DNA of 64,000 nt. Source: Calonectria ilicicola (taxonomy: Eukaryota; Ascomycota; Sordariomycetes; Hypocreales; Nectriaceae). The stretch's first letter is position 1. Each line of letters begins with the position of its first letter. The notes under the pieces were generated by a model that did not search any database, was not told the origin of the DNA, and was given only the letters and a program-made list of their open reading frames with translations. The stretch spans positions 3,038,001 through 3,102,000 of the forward strand of contig CP085826.1 in assembly GCA_020809705.1 (NCBI GenBank). The letters are read 5' to 3'. Made by a program: the position numbers and the translations under genes. Shown in pieces: positions 10,916 to 21,928 of the stretch.

Positions 10916-12168
10916 TCAACGTCGGCTGGTTGCGACGGAGTGAGAGTAATACGACCTCGCGCGGCTGTCTCGGGTGCGGGCAGTACGACCAGTGCGACGG
11001 GTGTGTTGACTGGCACTTCGGGAACTGCGGCTGCCTGTGAGAATTAGTCAGTATTTTTTGCTCATTTTTATCTTGAAATGGAAGAAGGGTGAGACGTACT
11101 AGGGTCGGTGTAATCACTGTAAGTGTAGTAAGAGTCGCTGTAGCGTGACGAGCTGCGGGATGATCGCGAAGAGCGCGAGGGCTTGCTGGCGGGTCGCTTG
11201 TCCTTCTTGAGGTTCAGGAGGGCCAGGAGAGTGGCAGCAAGACCGGCAAGGCCCAGCCATTTGGCACCGCTCGACTTTCTCTTCTCGTCACGGCGAGAGG
11301 CGGCAGACGCAGGACCGCCACCGCCAAACCAACCCTTGTGCTTTGATCGCTTGGAGTGAGCTGTGCCAGGTCGGCTGCCATGACGAGAGTAGCGCTCCTC
11401 TACAACCTCGACTCGCTCACTGTCCTCATTCTTCTTCTTGCCGAAAACGGCGAGCCAAAGACCACGGGCGATGCAGCAGAAGCAGAGCAGAAGCAGGAGA
11501 GCGACACCGGCAATAGTACCGATAACAATACCAGCAATGGCGCCAGGGCTCAGGTGTCCGCCAGTGCCTCCAGCACCAATGGTTTCGCCGTCGCTGGTGG
11601 CAGTCGAAGTCTCAGTGCCAGTTGCAGTTGCGCTGTTGCTGCGAACTCCTTCAGTCGTGTATGTCGTGGTTCCGGTGACTCGGTAGGGAGCTGAATACTG
11701 AGTGGTGACCTTGCCGTCGGAGGTGATAACGACTGTGGTGCCATCTTCCATACCGGGCTTTGCTGAGCATTGGCCCTCGTAGGCGCAAGTCTGCCAGCCG
11801 GCACAGCAAATAGTACCGCAAGCTTCTTGCTGTGTATTTTGGGGAACACAAACACCAGAGGTAGCGGCTGGGACAACGTCCCAGACTGTCGAGATGGTGC
11901 TCGTGTAGGTGTGAGTTTCGGTCCAAGTCGTGGTGTAAGCTACTTCATAGCTGCCCTCGCTGCCTACACAGCTGGCGATATTACTGACGGTTGTGCAAGA
12001 CTCGCCGCTACCACAGCAATACTTGTTGCCTTCACCACAGTAGGTGTCGCATGCGCGAGGCATGAGGAACGAATAGCCAAGATCATGGATGTCATCGCGA
12101 GGGAAAGGACCGGCTGCAGCCAGGCCTACCGCGGCGAGAAGCAGCAGCTGCCTCGACGAGGAGCGCAT
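10916..12168 (-). CDS. Secreted Cys-rich, single-pass membrane glycoprotein with Ser/Arg-rich tail, function unknown
   Basis: Minus-strand exons 12168-11100 and 11034-10916 give 395 residues. The first ATG in frame is at 12168 (AAAATGC). A signal peptide is clear (about 1-19, LLLLAAVGLAAA). The extracellular part has paired-cysteine clusters (CDTYCGEGNKYCCGSGESC near 40-58 and CGTICCAGWQTC near 117-128) and a Ser/Thr-rich stalk (about 160-200) suited to O-glycosylation. A transmembrane helix spans about 209-233, followed by a basic cytoplasmic region, a second hydrophobic stretch (about 290-308) and a tail rich in SRSS repeats. Intron 11035-11099 has GTACGT..ACAG ends; only the frame that continues the Ser/Arg pattern (SSRSSRSAS, then RARSYYSHSVATSRR) gives a sensible end, which supports the splice. 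The layout recalls fungal cell-wall sensor-like proteins, but no family was recognised. Confidence 0.8.
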
Positions 12169-13927
12169 TTTACGAGGCTTGGGCAATCGCAGTTGAAAAA
12201 GAGGCCAGTGCGAGTAAACAGGCCTGGATTTTGCTTTAAAAAAAATATAGCAATGATGCGCTCCTTTCCGGCGTCTTAGATAATTGTGGAAACCTTTGAC
12301 TCCTTAAAAGACAGTTCCGGAATGCGGGAGAGGCGGGTTTCGCTAGCAGGAAGCGGTGTGGTGGGCTGCAAAAGCGAGCTTTCTTGATACCCAAGTTGGT
12401 GGGGGTTCCTTATTTACGGTGAAGGGCGAAGAAGGTTCGGGTGGTGAGAAACCCGAAGGCGGATGGATGAGGTGTCGAGGAGGGTGAGAAGTACTTTTTG
12501 CGCAGGGAGGAAATCAGGGAACTAGTCTCGCAGAAAAGTTCGGGTGCTGCAGGATGACTTTTATGCGGCTGGCCGAAGTGGTGGGTTGAGGTGCGCAATG
12601 GATGGCTTCCTTTTCCCAGCCTCCTACTTACCAGAACACCAACCTCTTTTTTCCAGGCGTAACCCACACCCCAACTTAACGCGGGCGGCAGCCAGGGGAT
12701 CACGTTTGAGAAAAAATAAAGGAACCTGGTCCAATGGATGATTAGCGAAAATAAAGCTCGAGCCGAACGGGGCTCTGGGGCAACTCAGTCCTTTTTTCTT
12801 TTTCAATCCCTTTCTGCGGCAGGATGGTGTTGGCACACTTAGGGACGATGACGATGTAATGGCGGGGGAGTGTGGGCTTTGGGCTTGCCAGCTGTGCTAT
12901 AAACCCAAGCCGATTTCCGAACAACAATCGCCTGCAGCCCAGGGCAACCAGTCGCAAGAGCTTTGGGTTGGGCGCTGACGGCCCCTGTGGTCCGTGGTCT
13001 GGGGCCCCTGGGGCTTGCTAGTTTGCGGTATAGCGGCCGATGCTCTTGTGCTGTGCATGCTTGCGGATTGCCTTCAGGATGCGGGATTGGGAGGGGAGAA
13101 AGCAAGGCGAGCGAAGCAGGACCTTGCATCTCCATGACTAGCATATTTCTCTGAAAAGGGCCATTGGAACCCAAACGTTGGGTTGATAACTGCCCGGTAT
13201 CCAGTATGCCATGCAGTGACTATCCTTCCATCATGTGCTTTGCTTTGACCCTATCATGTCCCCCAATATGTCACCGTCTTTGCTCTGCATTGGGGGCCAC
13301 TTACAATGCAATAGAGCACGCCCTCTACCTATGCTGGCAGGGATAGTATTGGCGGGTTTGTGCAGGCGAAGCGCGAACCCCCAAATGGTCCAGAACGCAA
13401 AAGAATATTAATTTCACTCAAAGGGGCAGCTGTGCCTGCAGTGACAGGTTCCGGGCGGCCCAATTGGGCGGTTATGGACAACCCCTAGCAACGCCTTCGT
13501 CCGAGGACATGAGACGACTCCATCGCCACAATGAAACTCGGTGGTTGGGAGGGCAATCGGTCAGGACGCAGGAGCGGGCCGGATGGGGCCAACGCCTAGC
13601 TTTCCCGTGCGCCACAGTTTCTGCCTATCCACCAGCCACAACCCCACCACTCGCTGACGAGCCACACTCAGGTCGATCGCCTGTGGCTTGACTCCCGGCT
13701 TGCGTGGCTCAGTAGTTCCCGGCCGAGCTCTCAGACCCAGTTCCCAGATTGGGGGAAGCTGTGACGCTGCTGCTTGGTTGCATCACCAGCAACTACTTCC
13801 TCTCATCTCTTCTTCAACCTCCCCGCCATCGCCCATCCCCTCCTCCCTCTCGCTCCATCCCCGTCCTCTTCCCCCCTGTTGGACGCATCGCCAGACGCGC
13901 TTGGCTTGCAGCCGCGACGCCGCCATC
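12169..13927. other. Divergent promoter region, glycoprotein gene / vma13
   Basis: About 1.76 kb between divergent start codons. It is GC-balanced, with a C/T-rich leader immediately before vma13 (about 13780-13890). Several overlapping open frames (12840-13690) lack conserved content and splice logic. No RNA gene seen. Confidence 0.55.
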
Positions 13928-15564
13928 ATGTCGCTCGATCCTCCTACCTACCTGGCTTCCCTCCAGAGCAACATTCGCCAGCGGCCGATTCCCTGGGACG
14001 GGGCTGTCAGAGCCGGCACCCTGACCGAGGAGCAGTATTCCAAGATCCGAGCTGTCGACAAGGCCAAAAACCCCGAACAGAGGAAGGAGATTGTTTCGGG
14101 CGATCTCGATGGATACCGGTTGCTGTTTGTTGGTGGCTCTGGAAATGCGAGCGTCCTAGAGACGGCTGGAAAGCATCCCAATGTCATCCAGTACATCCTC
14201 GTTTTGCTAGCTGACCTGCTTGAGAGTAAGCTTTTCGTGATTTTTACTTCACGCGCAATATATTGGAAAGCTACAAGCGGCGATTCGCCTCTTGAAGCTA
14301 TCTTCTACAGCTTCCTCTAATCCGCTTTCAAAACTTGACAAGCTAATTATCGCGTTTTCTTATCTTATAGCCGTCCCAGCTCTTGCCAAAGCTCTCTTCA
14401 AGACTCAGGAGCCCTTCCAGAATTTCCTGCCTCTGCTCAGCTCCACCAACCCAGAAGACCCTATCCCACTTCTGACTGCGCACGCCCTTGCGACCCTGAT
14501 GTCTCTCGCCCGCGACGATTCCCAGCCTACTCTCCGAGCTCTCCCCATCATCTTCAACTACCTCTCTGGTCTCGCCAAGAGCACTGACGCTGGCTTGCAA
14601 GACATTGCAGTGCAGGAATACTCATCTCTCCTCTTTGGTCAGGTTTCGCGAGAAAAGTTCTGGACCCAGCGCAGCGAGACCGTCGCGCCCCTCATCAAGA
14701 TTCTTCAGAGTGCCGCCGGTATCAGCAACGGCACCTCTTCTGCTAGCCTCTGGAGCGGGAACACGGCAACCCGCAGCACTGGATTCGAGGGTTCTCTTGG
14801 AGGTGGCGTTGGCCTTCAGCTCCTGTACCATGCTCTCCTTGTCTTGTGGCAGATGAGCTTTGAGGCCGAGGAAATTGGCGATGAGCTCAACGAGTAAGCT
14901 TGCATTACCTCACTTCGAAGCTCCAATTGCGCTAACATGATTCCTTAGCGAGTACGACATTGTTCTCCTATACACTCAGCTGTTGCGGTTGTCACCCAAG
15001 GAGAAGACAACCCGATTAATTCTTTCCACACTCTACAACCTTCTCGAGAAGAACCAAACCTCCCTTCTCCCCACCGCCGTTCTGGCTCGTCTTCCCTCCC
15101 TACTCGAAAACATTGGCAGTCGCCATCTTACAGACCCCGATCTGCTTGAGGATCTCTCGAGCCTGAAGGAAATGTTGGAGGAGTACACCAAGACGAAGAC
15201 TACCTTTGACGAATACGTTGCCGAGGTTCGATCTGGTCATTTGCGATGGTCGCCTCCTCACCGAAGCTCTGTGTTCTGGGCTGAGAATGCTCGCAAGATT
15301 CTCGACTTCGAGAACGGCGAGATTCCCCGAAAGTTGGCCGAAATCATGTCACAGCCCTGGGACAACGATAAGCAAGTACTGGCTATTGCCTGCAATGACG
15401 TGGGCAGCCTCGTGAAGGAGGTGCCCGAGAAGCGATACCAGCTGGAGAAGATTGGATTGAAGACACGCATTATGGAGCTCATGCAGTCGGATGACGAAAA
15501 TGTCCGATGGGAGTCCCTTCGCGCGCTGGGTGGCTGGCTCAAGTATAGCTTTGAGCAGCAATAA
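13928..15564 (+). CDS. vma13: Vacuolar H+-ATPase subunit H (V1 sector)
   Basis: Exons 13928-14225, 14371-14893 and 14949-15564 give 478 residues, the length of yeast Vma13. Subunit H links the V1 stator to the membrane sector and silences ATPase activity of free V1; the enzyme acidifies the vacuole. The protein is all-helical with HEAT/armadillo-like repeats: VPALAKALFKTQEPFQNFLPLL, LQLLYHALLVLWQMSFE, DEYDIVLLYTQLLRLSPKEK, then the C-terminal domain with LRWSPPHRSSVFWAENA and the end DDENVRWESLRALGGWLKY. These last blocks are hallmark sequences of the family. The introns are 145 and 55 bp. The first splits the codon after DLLE; the second rebuilds an Asp before EYDIV. A long C/T-rich leader precedes the ATG. 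Confidence 0.96.
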
Positions 15565-16197
15565 AGAGCCTAGTGCACATGGATGGTATTGTTACTGCGG
15601 AGTCTTGATTTGATTTTGTGGGCGTCGTTATTGTGCCGGGTCAAGCACACGGGCTCGTAGAGTTCTTTGGTAGAATGAGCCGTGGCGGAAGGCATCACTG
15701 TAATTGGCATAGTTGTTTGGCATTGGGAGAGTCTACCATGAGGGCTCTCGACTGACTATATTACTGTCGAAGAATGGAAATTTCCCCAGACTGCGGTGTG
15801 CTATATGATGTCATGACATGTCTCTCATGCGGTGGTAAGTTTCAGCGTGCATGTGAAGAAGCCGGCGAAACACACAATAGAACTTACGTGATTCCGCGCC
15901 TGGTCCGGCCCAGAGGCGCTTGTTTGGTGTCGCTCACTCGGACCGCGCACCCGGGTTTCGGTGCTGCGGCGCAAAGTCCCGAGACCGCGGAGGCTGCCCC
16001 ACCAAGCCGAAGTCTGGACTACGGTACTTATCAGTAAAGGTACCATGGCCCAATGGCAGGTATTAGCTAACAAGCTGTAGAGAGGGAGCTCTCCTCGCCA
16101 TTGCACCCTTTTGCCTTTTTAACCCTTCATTCCTGCACTCGAACTCAATCAATTGGCCTCGCTGTATTTCCAACCTGCCAATTCGATCGAAATCACC
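15565..16197. other. Intergenic region vma13-gcv1
   Basis: About 630 bases with the vma13 3' flank and gcv1 promoter/leader. A short ATG frame at 15774 runs into a GTAAGT and could be a leader uORF or spliced leader, but nothing decides this. Confidence 0.5.
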
Positions 16198-17517
16198 ATG
16201 AAGGGCCTCACCATGACCACGCGGGCAGGTCCCCGAATCCAAGCTGCGCTATCTGCTACTGCTCGCCCCACGTCCTTCTCGGCCGTGAAGCTGTCGCAGC
16301 AGGTCCGCTGCGCATCGGGCTCGTCCACCGGCGATCTCAAGAAGACGCCGCTCTACGACTTTCATGTTGCAAACGGCGGCAAGCTGGTCCCCTTTGCGGG
16401 CTTCGAGCTGCCCGTTCAATATGACAGTCTTTCCATTATCAAGTCTCACAAGTTCACCCGCTCCAATGCGTCTCTCTTTGATGTCAGCCACATGGTCCAG
16501 CACATCTTCAAGGGACCCGACGCCGCTGCCTTCCTTGAGAAGGTCACCCCTTCGGACTGGAAGAACCAGGGCGTGATGCAGAGCAAGCTGACCGCTTTCC
16601 TGTGGCCCGGCACCGGTGGTATTGTTGACGATTCCGTCATCATCAGACTAGGCGAGGACGAGTTCTACGTCGTCACCAACGGTGCCTGTCTCGACAAGGA
16701 TCTCAAGTTCTTTGACGAGGAGCTCGGCAAGTTTGGCGGCAACCTCCAATGGACCGTCCTCGAGAAGTCGGGTCTTGTTGCCCTCCAGGGACCCCAGAGC
16801 GCCGAGGTTCTCAGCGAGGTGATTGCCTCCGACCTCGACCTCAGCAAGCTCTACTTTGGCAACGCCGCCTGGGCTGAGCTTAAGCTTCCCGACGGCAGCA
16901 AGACACACCCGGTTCTGATCAGCCGAGGTGGTTACACCGGCGAGGACGGCTTCGAGATCTCATTCAACGGCAAGCTGTACCCTGCCTTTGAGACCACCAC
17001 CCCCGCCATCGCAAACCTCATTGCCAAGGCTGGTCCCGAGCGCCTTCAGCTCGCCGGTCTCGGTGCCCGTGATTCTCTCCGTCTTGAGGCCGGAATGTGC
17101 CTTTACGGCAACGACCTTGATGACACCACCACCCCCGTCGAGGCCGGTCTGGCTTGGATCATCCCTCCCGCCCGTCGCCAGGTTGGCGGCTTCAACGGCT
17201 CTGAAGTCATTGTTCCTCAGTTGACTCCCAAGAGCAAGGGCGGTGCCGGTGTCACTCGCCGCCGTGTCGGTATCGTCGTTGAGGGCGCCCCTGCTCGTGG
17301 GGGCGTGGAGCTCCAGAAGGATGGAGAGAAGGTCGGTGTCCTGACTAGCGGTGTTCCCAGCCCTTCTCTCGGCCAGAACATCGCCATGGGTTACATCCGT
17401 GACGGTCTGCAAAAGGCCGGAACCGAGATCAGCGCCGTGGTCCGAGGCAAGGAGCGCAAGGCCATTGTCACCAAGATGCCCTTCTTGCCTGCCAACTACT
17501 ACAGAGCCCCTGCTTAA
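16198..17517 (+). CDS. gcv1: Aminomethyltransferase, glycine cleavage system T protein, mitochondrial
   Basis: Single-exon gene; the first ATG at 16198 (CACCATGA) gives 439 residues. T protein transfers the methylene group from the aminomethyl-lipoyl H protein to tetrahydrofolate, releasing ammonia, in the mitochondrial glycine decarboxylase complex. Residues 1 to about 45 are rich in Arg, Ser, Ala and Thr without acidic residues, as for a mitochondrial presequence. The mature part starts KKTPLYDFHVANGGKLVPFAGFELPVQY and has LFDVSHMVQ, the SRGGYTGEDGFEIS motif, RLEAGMCLYGNDLD with TTPVEAGLAW, and VGVLTSGVPSPSLGQNIAMGYI. These are diagnostic of GcvT. An open frame extends 45 bases upstream but has no ATG. 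Codon use is C-ending, in contrast to the AT-rich island that follows. Confidence 0.97.
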   Translation: MKGLTMTTRAGPRIQAALSATARPTSFSAVKLSQQVRCASGSSTGDLKKTPLYDFHVANGGKLVPFAGFELPVQYDSLSIIKSHKFTRSNASLFDVSHMVQHIFKGPDAAAFLEKVTPSDWKNQGVMQSKLTAFLWPGTGGIVDDSVIIRLGEDEFYVVTNGACLDKDLKFFDEELGKFGGNLQWTVLEKSGLVALQGPQSAEVLSEVIASDLDLSKLYFGNAAWAELKLPDGSKTHPVLISRGGYTGEDGFEISFNGKLYPAFETTTPAIANLIAKAGPERLQLAGLGARDSLRLEAGMCLYGNDLDDTTTPVEAGLAWIIPPARRQVGGFNGSEVIVPQLTPKSKGGAGVTRRRVGIVVEGAPARGGVELQKDGEKVGVLTSGVPSPSLGQNIAMGYIRDGLQKAGTEISAVVRGKERKAIVTKMPFLPANYYRAPA

Positions 17518-18303
17518 ATGAATGAGTGAGATAAATGGTGTTTGGGTGGGTGCATTATTACGTCTCTTTTCTAGTCATAATGAAGGCATGTTCAACATGG
17601 AATCTGGGTGTATTTAGCATGGTTGTTTGGGGAAATCGCATTGGGAACTGTTGCTCTCGACAGGGAAGTAAAATATATATATACAGCATAGGCAATAGAC
17701 AATCATCGCCCATTCTTGTCCTTGATCGTGTCTATGATCCGCAATGACTCTTACTTTCTTCATTCACTTTTTGGGGGGATTTTTACTTGAGCAACTGTAA
17801 GTTGTTGAACTATTCTAACTTAGTCTAAACGGCCAGACCCATGTTCAATAAGTGCCCATCACTCCGATCCTTGAACCCAGTCCCCACTACCCTACAAGTA
17901 TACATTGAACCCGATTTTCCGTCACAACTACGATCTTATGTATTTTATAGAATTTGTAGCTCGTGTGTAGCCTTTTGGCTTCCCTCCTTTTTAAGTTGGA
18001 ATGAAATCACTATTATGATTAATTGATAGGATTGTTCATGTGTATGGATACAATTTCATTTCCAAAGAGCCAGAATGGATTTTTAGAGAGTACATCATCT
18101 TCAACCAACACACTAAGCGCTCCACGTAATGTAAATTGGTTTTTAGAAACATAATATTACAATGCAGAGGCAATCTCAGCCACCGCCTTCTGCCAATGGT
18201 GTCGCATTGCACTACAGTCAAAATCTGAAGTGAAGTTAAATCTCCAGGATGGCTTTTGAAGCTGTTTGCATCAACGGGAAAACATCGGAAGCGCAAGTAT
18301 CAA
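17518..18303. other. AT-rich intergenic region, gcv1 to tRNA-Ser
   Basis: About 790 bases, noticeably AT-richer than the preceding block, with a short TA run near 17670-17683. No supported gene on either strand. It marks the start of the AT-rich island that extends to about 23.1 kb. Confidence 0.5.
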
Positions 18304-18385
18304 GGCGTGGTGGCAGAGTGGTCTAATGCGTATGACTAGAAATCATATCTCTTCGGAGGCGTCTGTTCAAATCAGGCCCACGTCG
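18304..18385 (+). tRNA. tRNA-Ser, anticodon AGA
   Basis: An 82-nt cloverleaf can be drawn. Acceptor stem 18304-18310 pairs with 18378-18384 (one G-U), with discriminator G at 18385. The D arm has GCA/TGC around 18313-18329, with the A-box-like TGGCAGAGTGG. The anticodon stem TATGA/TCATA encloses loop CTAGAAA with anticodon AGA at 18338-18340. The extra arm (about 18348-18360) is a short stem capped by C(UUCG)G, the long-arm class 2 feature of Ser tRNA. The T arm GTCTG/CAGGC has loop TTCAAAT. No intron. T-runs at 18397-18401 and 18404-18410 suit RNA polymerase III termination. It decodes TCT and, with inosine, TCC/TCA. Confidence 0.9.
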
Positions 18386-19223
18386 AATTGCCTTCCTTTT
18401 TGCTTTTTTTCGATGTTAGTTTTGCAAAAAAAAAAAATTAAAAGTCTCCTCTTCTCTGACTCAACTGTCGAAATAGTTGAACGTCCATCCTAAATTGTGA
18501 AGCACAAAAATAATGTCGCTTGAAGAATGCTAGAGGGTCGATACCATCTACTGCAAGTGGAAATCGGAACCCAAAATTAGATGAGAAATCCGAGTGATGT
18601 ACCGGATAGGTTTGATTTATAGTCTCCTTGGCATGAAAGAATTAAAAATATATTGATCCATAATGAGTGAGTACACTAACATCCATGAATAATACGAAAA
18701 ATTATACCACTTGAGTATATTTAGCCATAGGCATTAGAAAATACGCAATTACGTCAAGAACTTTTTTTTCTATAATGCTGGCTCCATTTTCGGAAAACCC
18801 ACACATTGAGACTAACAACTTATAGCCCATGTGTCTGAACACATTTATGTAGTAATGCCAATCGGAAGTCTTCAAGTAAGCACCATGCACACTAAACAGC
18901 ATGCCTTGGAGTCCGCCTTGCAGCCTAGCTTACTAACGCATCCTCCTCTTAACCCCTCCTTACACGAGGCTTAAAACTTCGACCTGGCTTCGTGCTAGGA
19001 AATCAGAGAGGGACACAGCATTGATGGTTTTGCTCACAACCATACTATACCGATCGCGTCACTCTCACACTGCCGGTATGCCTTGCAAAACAAACAACAT
19101 AACATTTTGAGCTTTTCGAGATTTTTTTTTACTTGGCCTCCGAGAAATTAAACCAGGTAACAACAGATATCGTTTTTCCCCCGCACCTGCGCAAGACATC
19201 CTTTCCCGGGAAATCCCCACATC
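18386..19223. other. AT-rich intergenic region, tRNA-Ser to HET gene
   Basis: About 840 bases of AT-rich sequence. A minus-strand frame at 18702-18902 (66 codons) is open but resembles no family I know. The HET-gene promoter occupies the right end. Confidence 0.5.
18397..18410 (+). terminator. Pol III T-run terminator after tRNA-Ser
   Basis: Five T residues starting 11 bases past the mature 3' end, then seven more after a GC pair, forming a tandem terminator as is usual for fungal tRNA genes. Confidence 0.7.
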
Positions 19224-21446
19224 ATGTCGACTCCCTCCCTCAGCGCCTCAAGTGACTCAGTGGGCTTCTGTCAAAACTGCCAGAAGGTAGCCTTGGATGA
19301 CGGTTCAGATGATTTTCATCTTGAAATTGACGACTCCGGTCCTAGAAGAGTCTTGACGCCGGAGAACACGAAGATTAGGACAGGCTTTTCTTTCACAGAT
19401 AATTTACCGCTTCTTCTCGAACTTCAGAAATCAGCTCTTAGAGGGTGCAATTTTTGCGCGTTCTTACGAGAAATAATACTGTCTGACGAAGTCACTGAAG
19501 GTCTTAGAACAGACCATGGCCTCAAAATTGAAAGTCTAGAAGAACAAGAAATAAAATTGGAAATTTATTTCCACTTCAATGGGGTTCGTATAACAGATCC
19601 TGGCGCGTTGCGCAACAGCCTCAAGGTTTCTGTCTCCCTTCCCGAGTTTGACATTGATCTAAACCTTTTTTGTGCTATTGAAGCAGTGGAAAGTAATATT
19701 AGTTTTAAGCCACTTCTGTAAGCATATTTGCTAATTTTAGAAAATCAAGGAAATGAAGCTGTTGCAAAATGGCTAGGTCTTGAAGGTTCATCAATCCAAA
19801 CGTACACCAGTCTTAAGAGTGTACGATGGATGAAATCAAAAATCGCGTCATGCATAAAGCATGAGCATACTTTACCAAGTCCTAATTTTACTCCAAAATT
19901 TCTCGTTGACGTCAGAGGAGATGCCCCGAAATTGGTGAACCAAGAAGGATTAACTGCCTCTTGGAGAACACGATCTCAGCTTAAACTTCAAACTCCACAG
20001 TATGTTGCCTTGAGTTACTGCTGGGGCACGCCTGAAGAGGCAGAAACACAATTAAAAACAAAAACACTATCAATTCCGAAGTTATCAGCCGGTATCGAAG
20101 ATAAAGAATTAACACCTGTTCTCCGAGATGCGATCCGGGTTACAAAGTTATTATCCATACCATATCTTTGGATCGATTCGCTCTGTATTATCCAAGATAA
20201 CTTAATTGATTGGGAACAACAATGTACCGAAATGGATAAAATTTACGGACATGCAAAGGTTACAATTGTTGCTTCTTCCTCAAGATCTTGTCAAGAGGGT
20301 TTTCTACAGAAAAAGAGGACAAGGCAAATTAAAATTCCATTTCAATCTTGTCTCAACCCAAACGTGTGCGGTTCAATACAATTAGTGTTCAAATCCCTTC
20401 ATGAAAGTCCTATCTATTCAGATCTAACAAAATGCCGCCTCGCAAATCGAGGTTGGGCCGTTCAAGAGTCGCTTTTATCTACACGCCGGATTTCGTTTGG
20501 ATCTTGCAATATACATTTCCTCTGTCCGGAAGAATATGGATCAAGTGGCCATCGGGAATCCAAGGGTTCCTATGATGCTACGATCCAGAATGCCAGGAAT
20601 GAAACAAGCCCCGAAAGGTTATATCGCCAATGGACTGACATTTTATATGCTTACACCAATGTAAATAAGGGTTCATTTACACGCGCAGTAGACCTCCTGC
20701 CTTCTTTATCGGGTCCGGCAACATACTTTGCGAGACGTCTTGACGACAGCTATTGTGCTGGTTACTGGAAGAAAGATCTACCTCAGAGCTTGATGTGGCG
20801 AATGGGGAAGAATAGGTGCTTGAAAACTATGCATATAAGCCAGATTTACTCGCCTCGCCAGTGTCTTGTTCCATCATGGAGTCAATTGTACAAGGGATAC
20901 GTCGAAACAATTGACGGCTATTATACGCTCGGTTCATTCAAATCAAAGGTGGAACAAGTTGATACCAAAATAAAGCTTCATGGAAGTAATCCATATGGCA
21001 TAATTGAGAATGCTGAGCTTGTAGTACGAAGCTATTCCACAAGTCTAGCATTCAACAACGCAATCAGGCTCATTTCAGCAGTGCATTACTCGGTTAATCT
21101 ATACTCTTTAAACTTTGGGCTTTATGATGGTAGTGAATTCACTTGCATAGTCTGGCTAGATTATGATGTTCCAAAACCGAAAATTGACGAGGAGGTAATC
21201 ACTTGGAGCTGGGTGTTGTTGGGGACTCTCGGAGTCGAAGATTCGGGTGTCTCAGATGCTTCTGACGAAGGAGAACACCCCTGCGGCCTTCTTCTCAATG
21301 AGATGGAAAATTCAAAATGGTGTCGAGTAGGTGTATTCGTGCCTCGTTGGAGCCGGGGAAGAATGTCTTGGCCTCACCGAAATGCCAGACTATCACTTGA
21401 GGCATTTCGGAATGTGAGTAAGATCGAGAGTTTTGTCATTATTTAG
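19224..21446 (+). CDS. HET-domain (heterokaryon incompatibility) protein
   Basis: Exons 19224-19692 and 19741-21446 give 724 residues. HET-domain proteins control allorecognition and incompatibility cell death in filamentous fungi; many paralogues have no known role. The domain starts at YVALSYCWG (about 244-252), continues with LRDAIRVTKLLSIPYLWIDS and LCIIQD, then MDKIYGHAKVTIVASSS, and includes the late motif RGWAVQESLLSTRRI near 393-407. The N-terminal part has cysteine pairs (CQNC, then CNFC) before the domain, as in many members. The 48-bp intron (GTAATA donor, GCTAAT branch, TTTAG acceptor) restores frame across an apparent stop at 19719, so the gene looks intact. Codon use is markedly AT-ending compared with flanking housekeeping genes. 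The final codons contain a 10-bp inverted repeat. It lies between a tRNA and a 5S gene. Confidence 0.9.
21377..21410. repeat. 10-bp perfect inverted repeat at the end of the HET gene
   Basis: CCGAAATGCC at 21377-21386 and its exact reverse complement GGCATTTCGG at 21401-21410, with a 14-base loop, lie just inside the stop codon. It could fold in the mRNA; the role is unknown and chance is possible. Confidence 0.5.
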
Positions 21447-21928
21447 TAGTTAGGACGGTGGCTATAGAGCGCTGGAGGGTTCATTTGTTTATTTCTTTCT
21501 TTCTTTTTTGAAATCACTTTCGTCAACTCAGATTGACTGTTTGATGGTATATCTATCCACAGACAGGCCCGTAAGTTGATACCTATGGTGCACTGCATCT
21601 CATCCCTCCGTCTTTGCAACCTCCCCCTAACCCCAATGAAGATCTCAAACTTCGAGTCAGTGCATGGCAAAAAAGAACCCAGGGACATGGCTGATACACT
21701 GTAGCGTGGAGGACGGTGGTTTCATTTGTTTATTTGCCCCTTGCCCGAAAGACCTAGAGAATGACGATCGCTGCACTTTCGATTTCAGGAAAATTTCCTA
21801 GTAATTATTTTTTACATGCACTATAAGAATTCTCCTATTTAAACTTGTTGCCATTTTTTTTCCCCTTGGCTTCTTCGAAGAGCAGTTGCCTCTCGCAGGG
21901 ATAAGCCGAGTTGCAACCACCGCCTAGC
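21447..21928. other. Intergenic region, HET gene to 5S rRNA
   Basis: About 480 bases with T-rich tracts. A TATTTAA lies near 21836. An ATAA at 21901-21904, about 28 bases before the 5S start, is where Neurospora 5S genes carry a TATA-like element. No protein gene supported. Confidence 0.5.

Noticed and set aside
13307..13321. 15-base identity TGCAATAGAGCACGC shared with 47056-47070
   Set aside because: A few such matches are expected by chance in 64 kb; flanks do not align.
12839..13691. Overlapping open frames of 60-110 codons between the glycoprotein gene and vma13
   Set aside because: No ATG context, splice logic or conserved content; they overlap each other on both strands.
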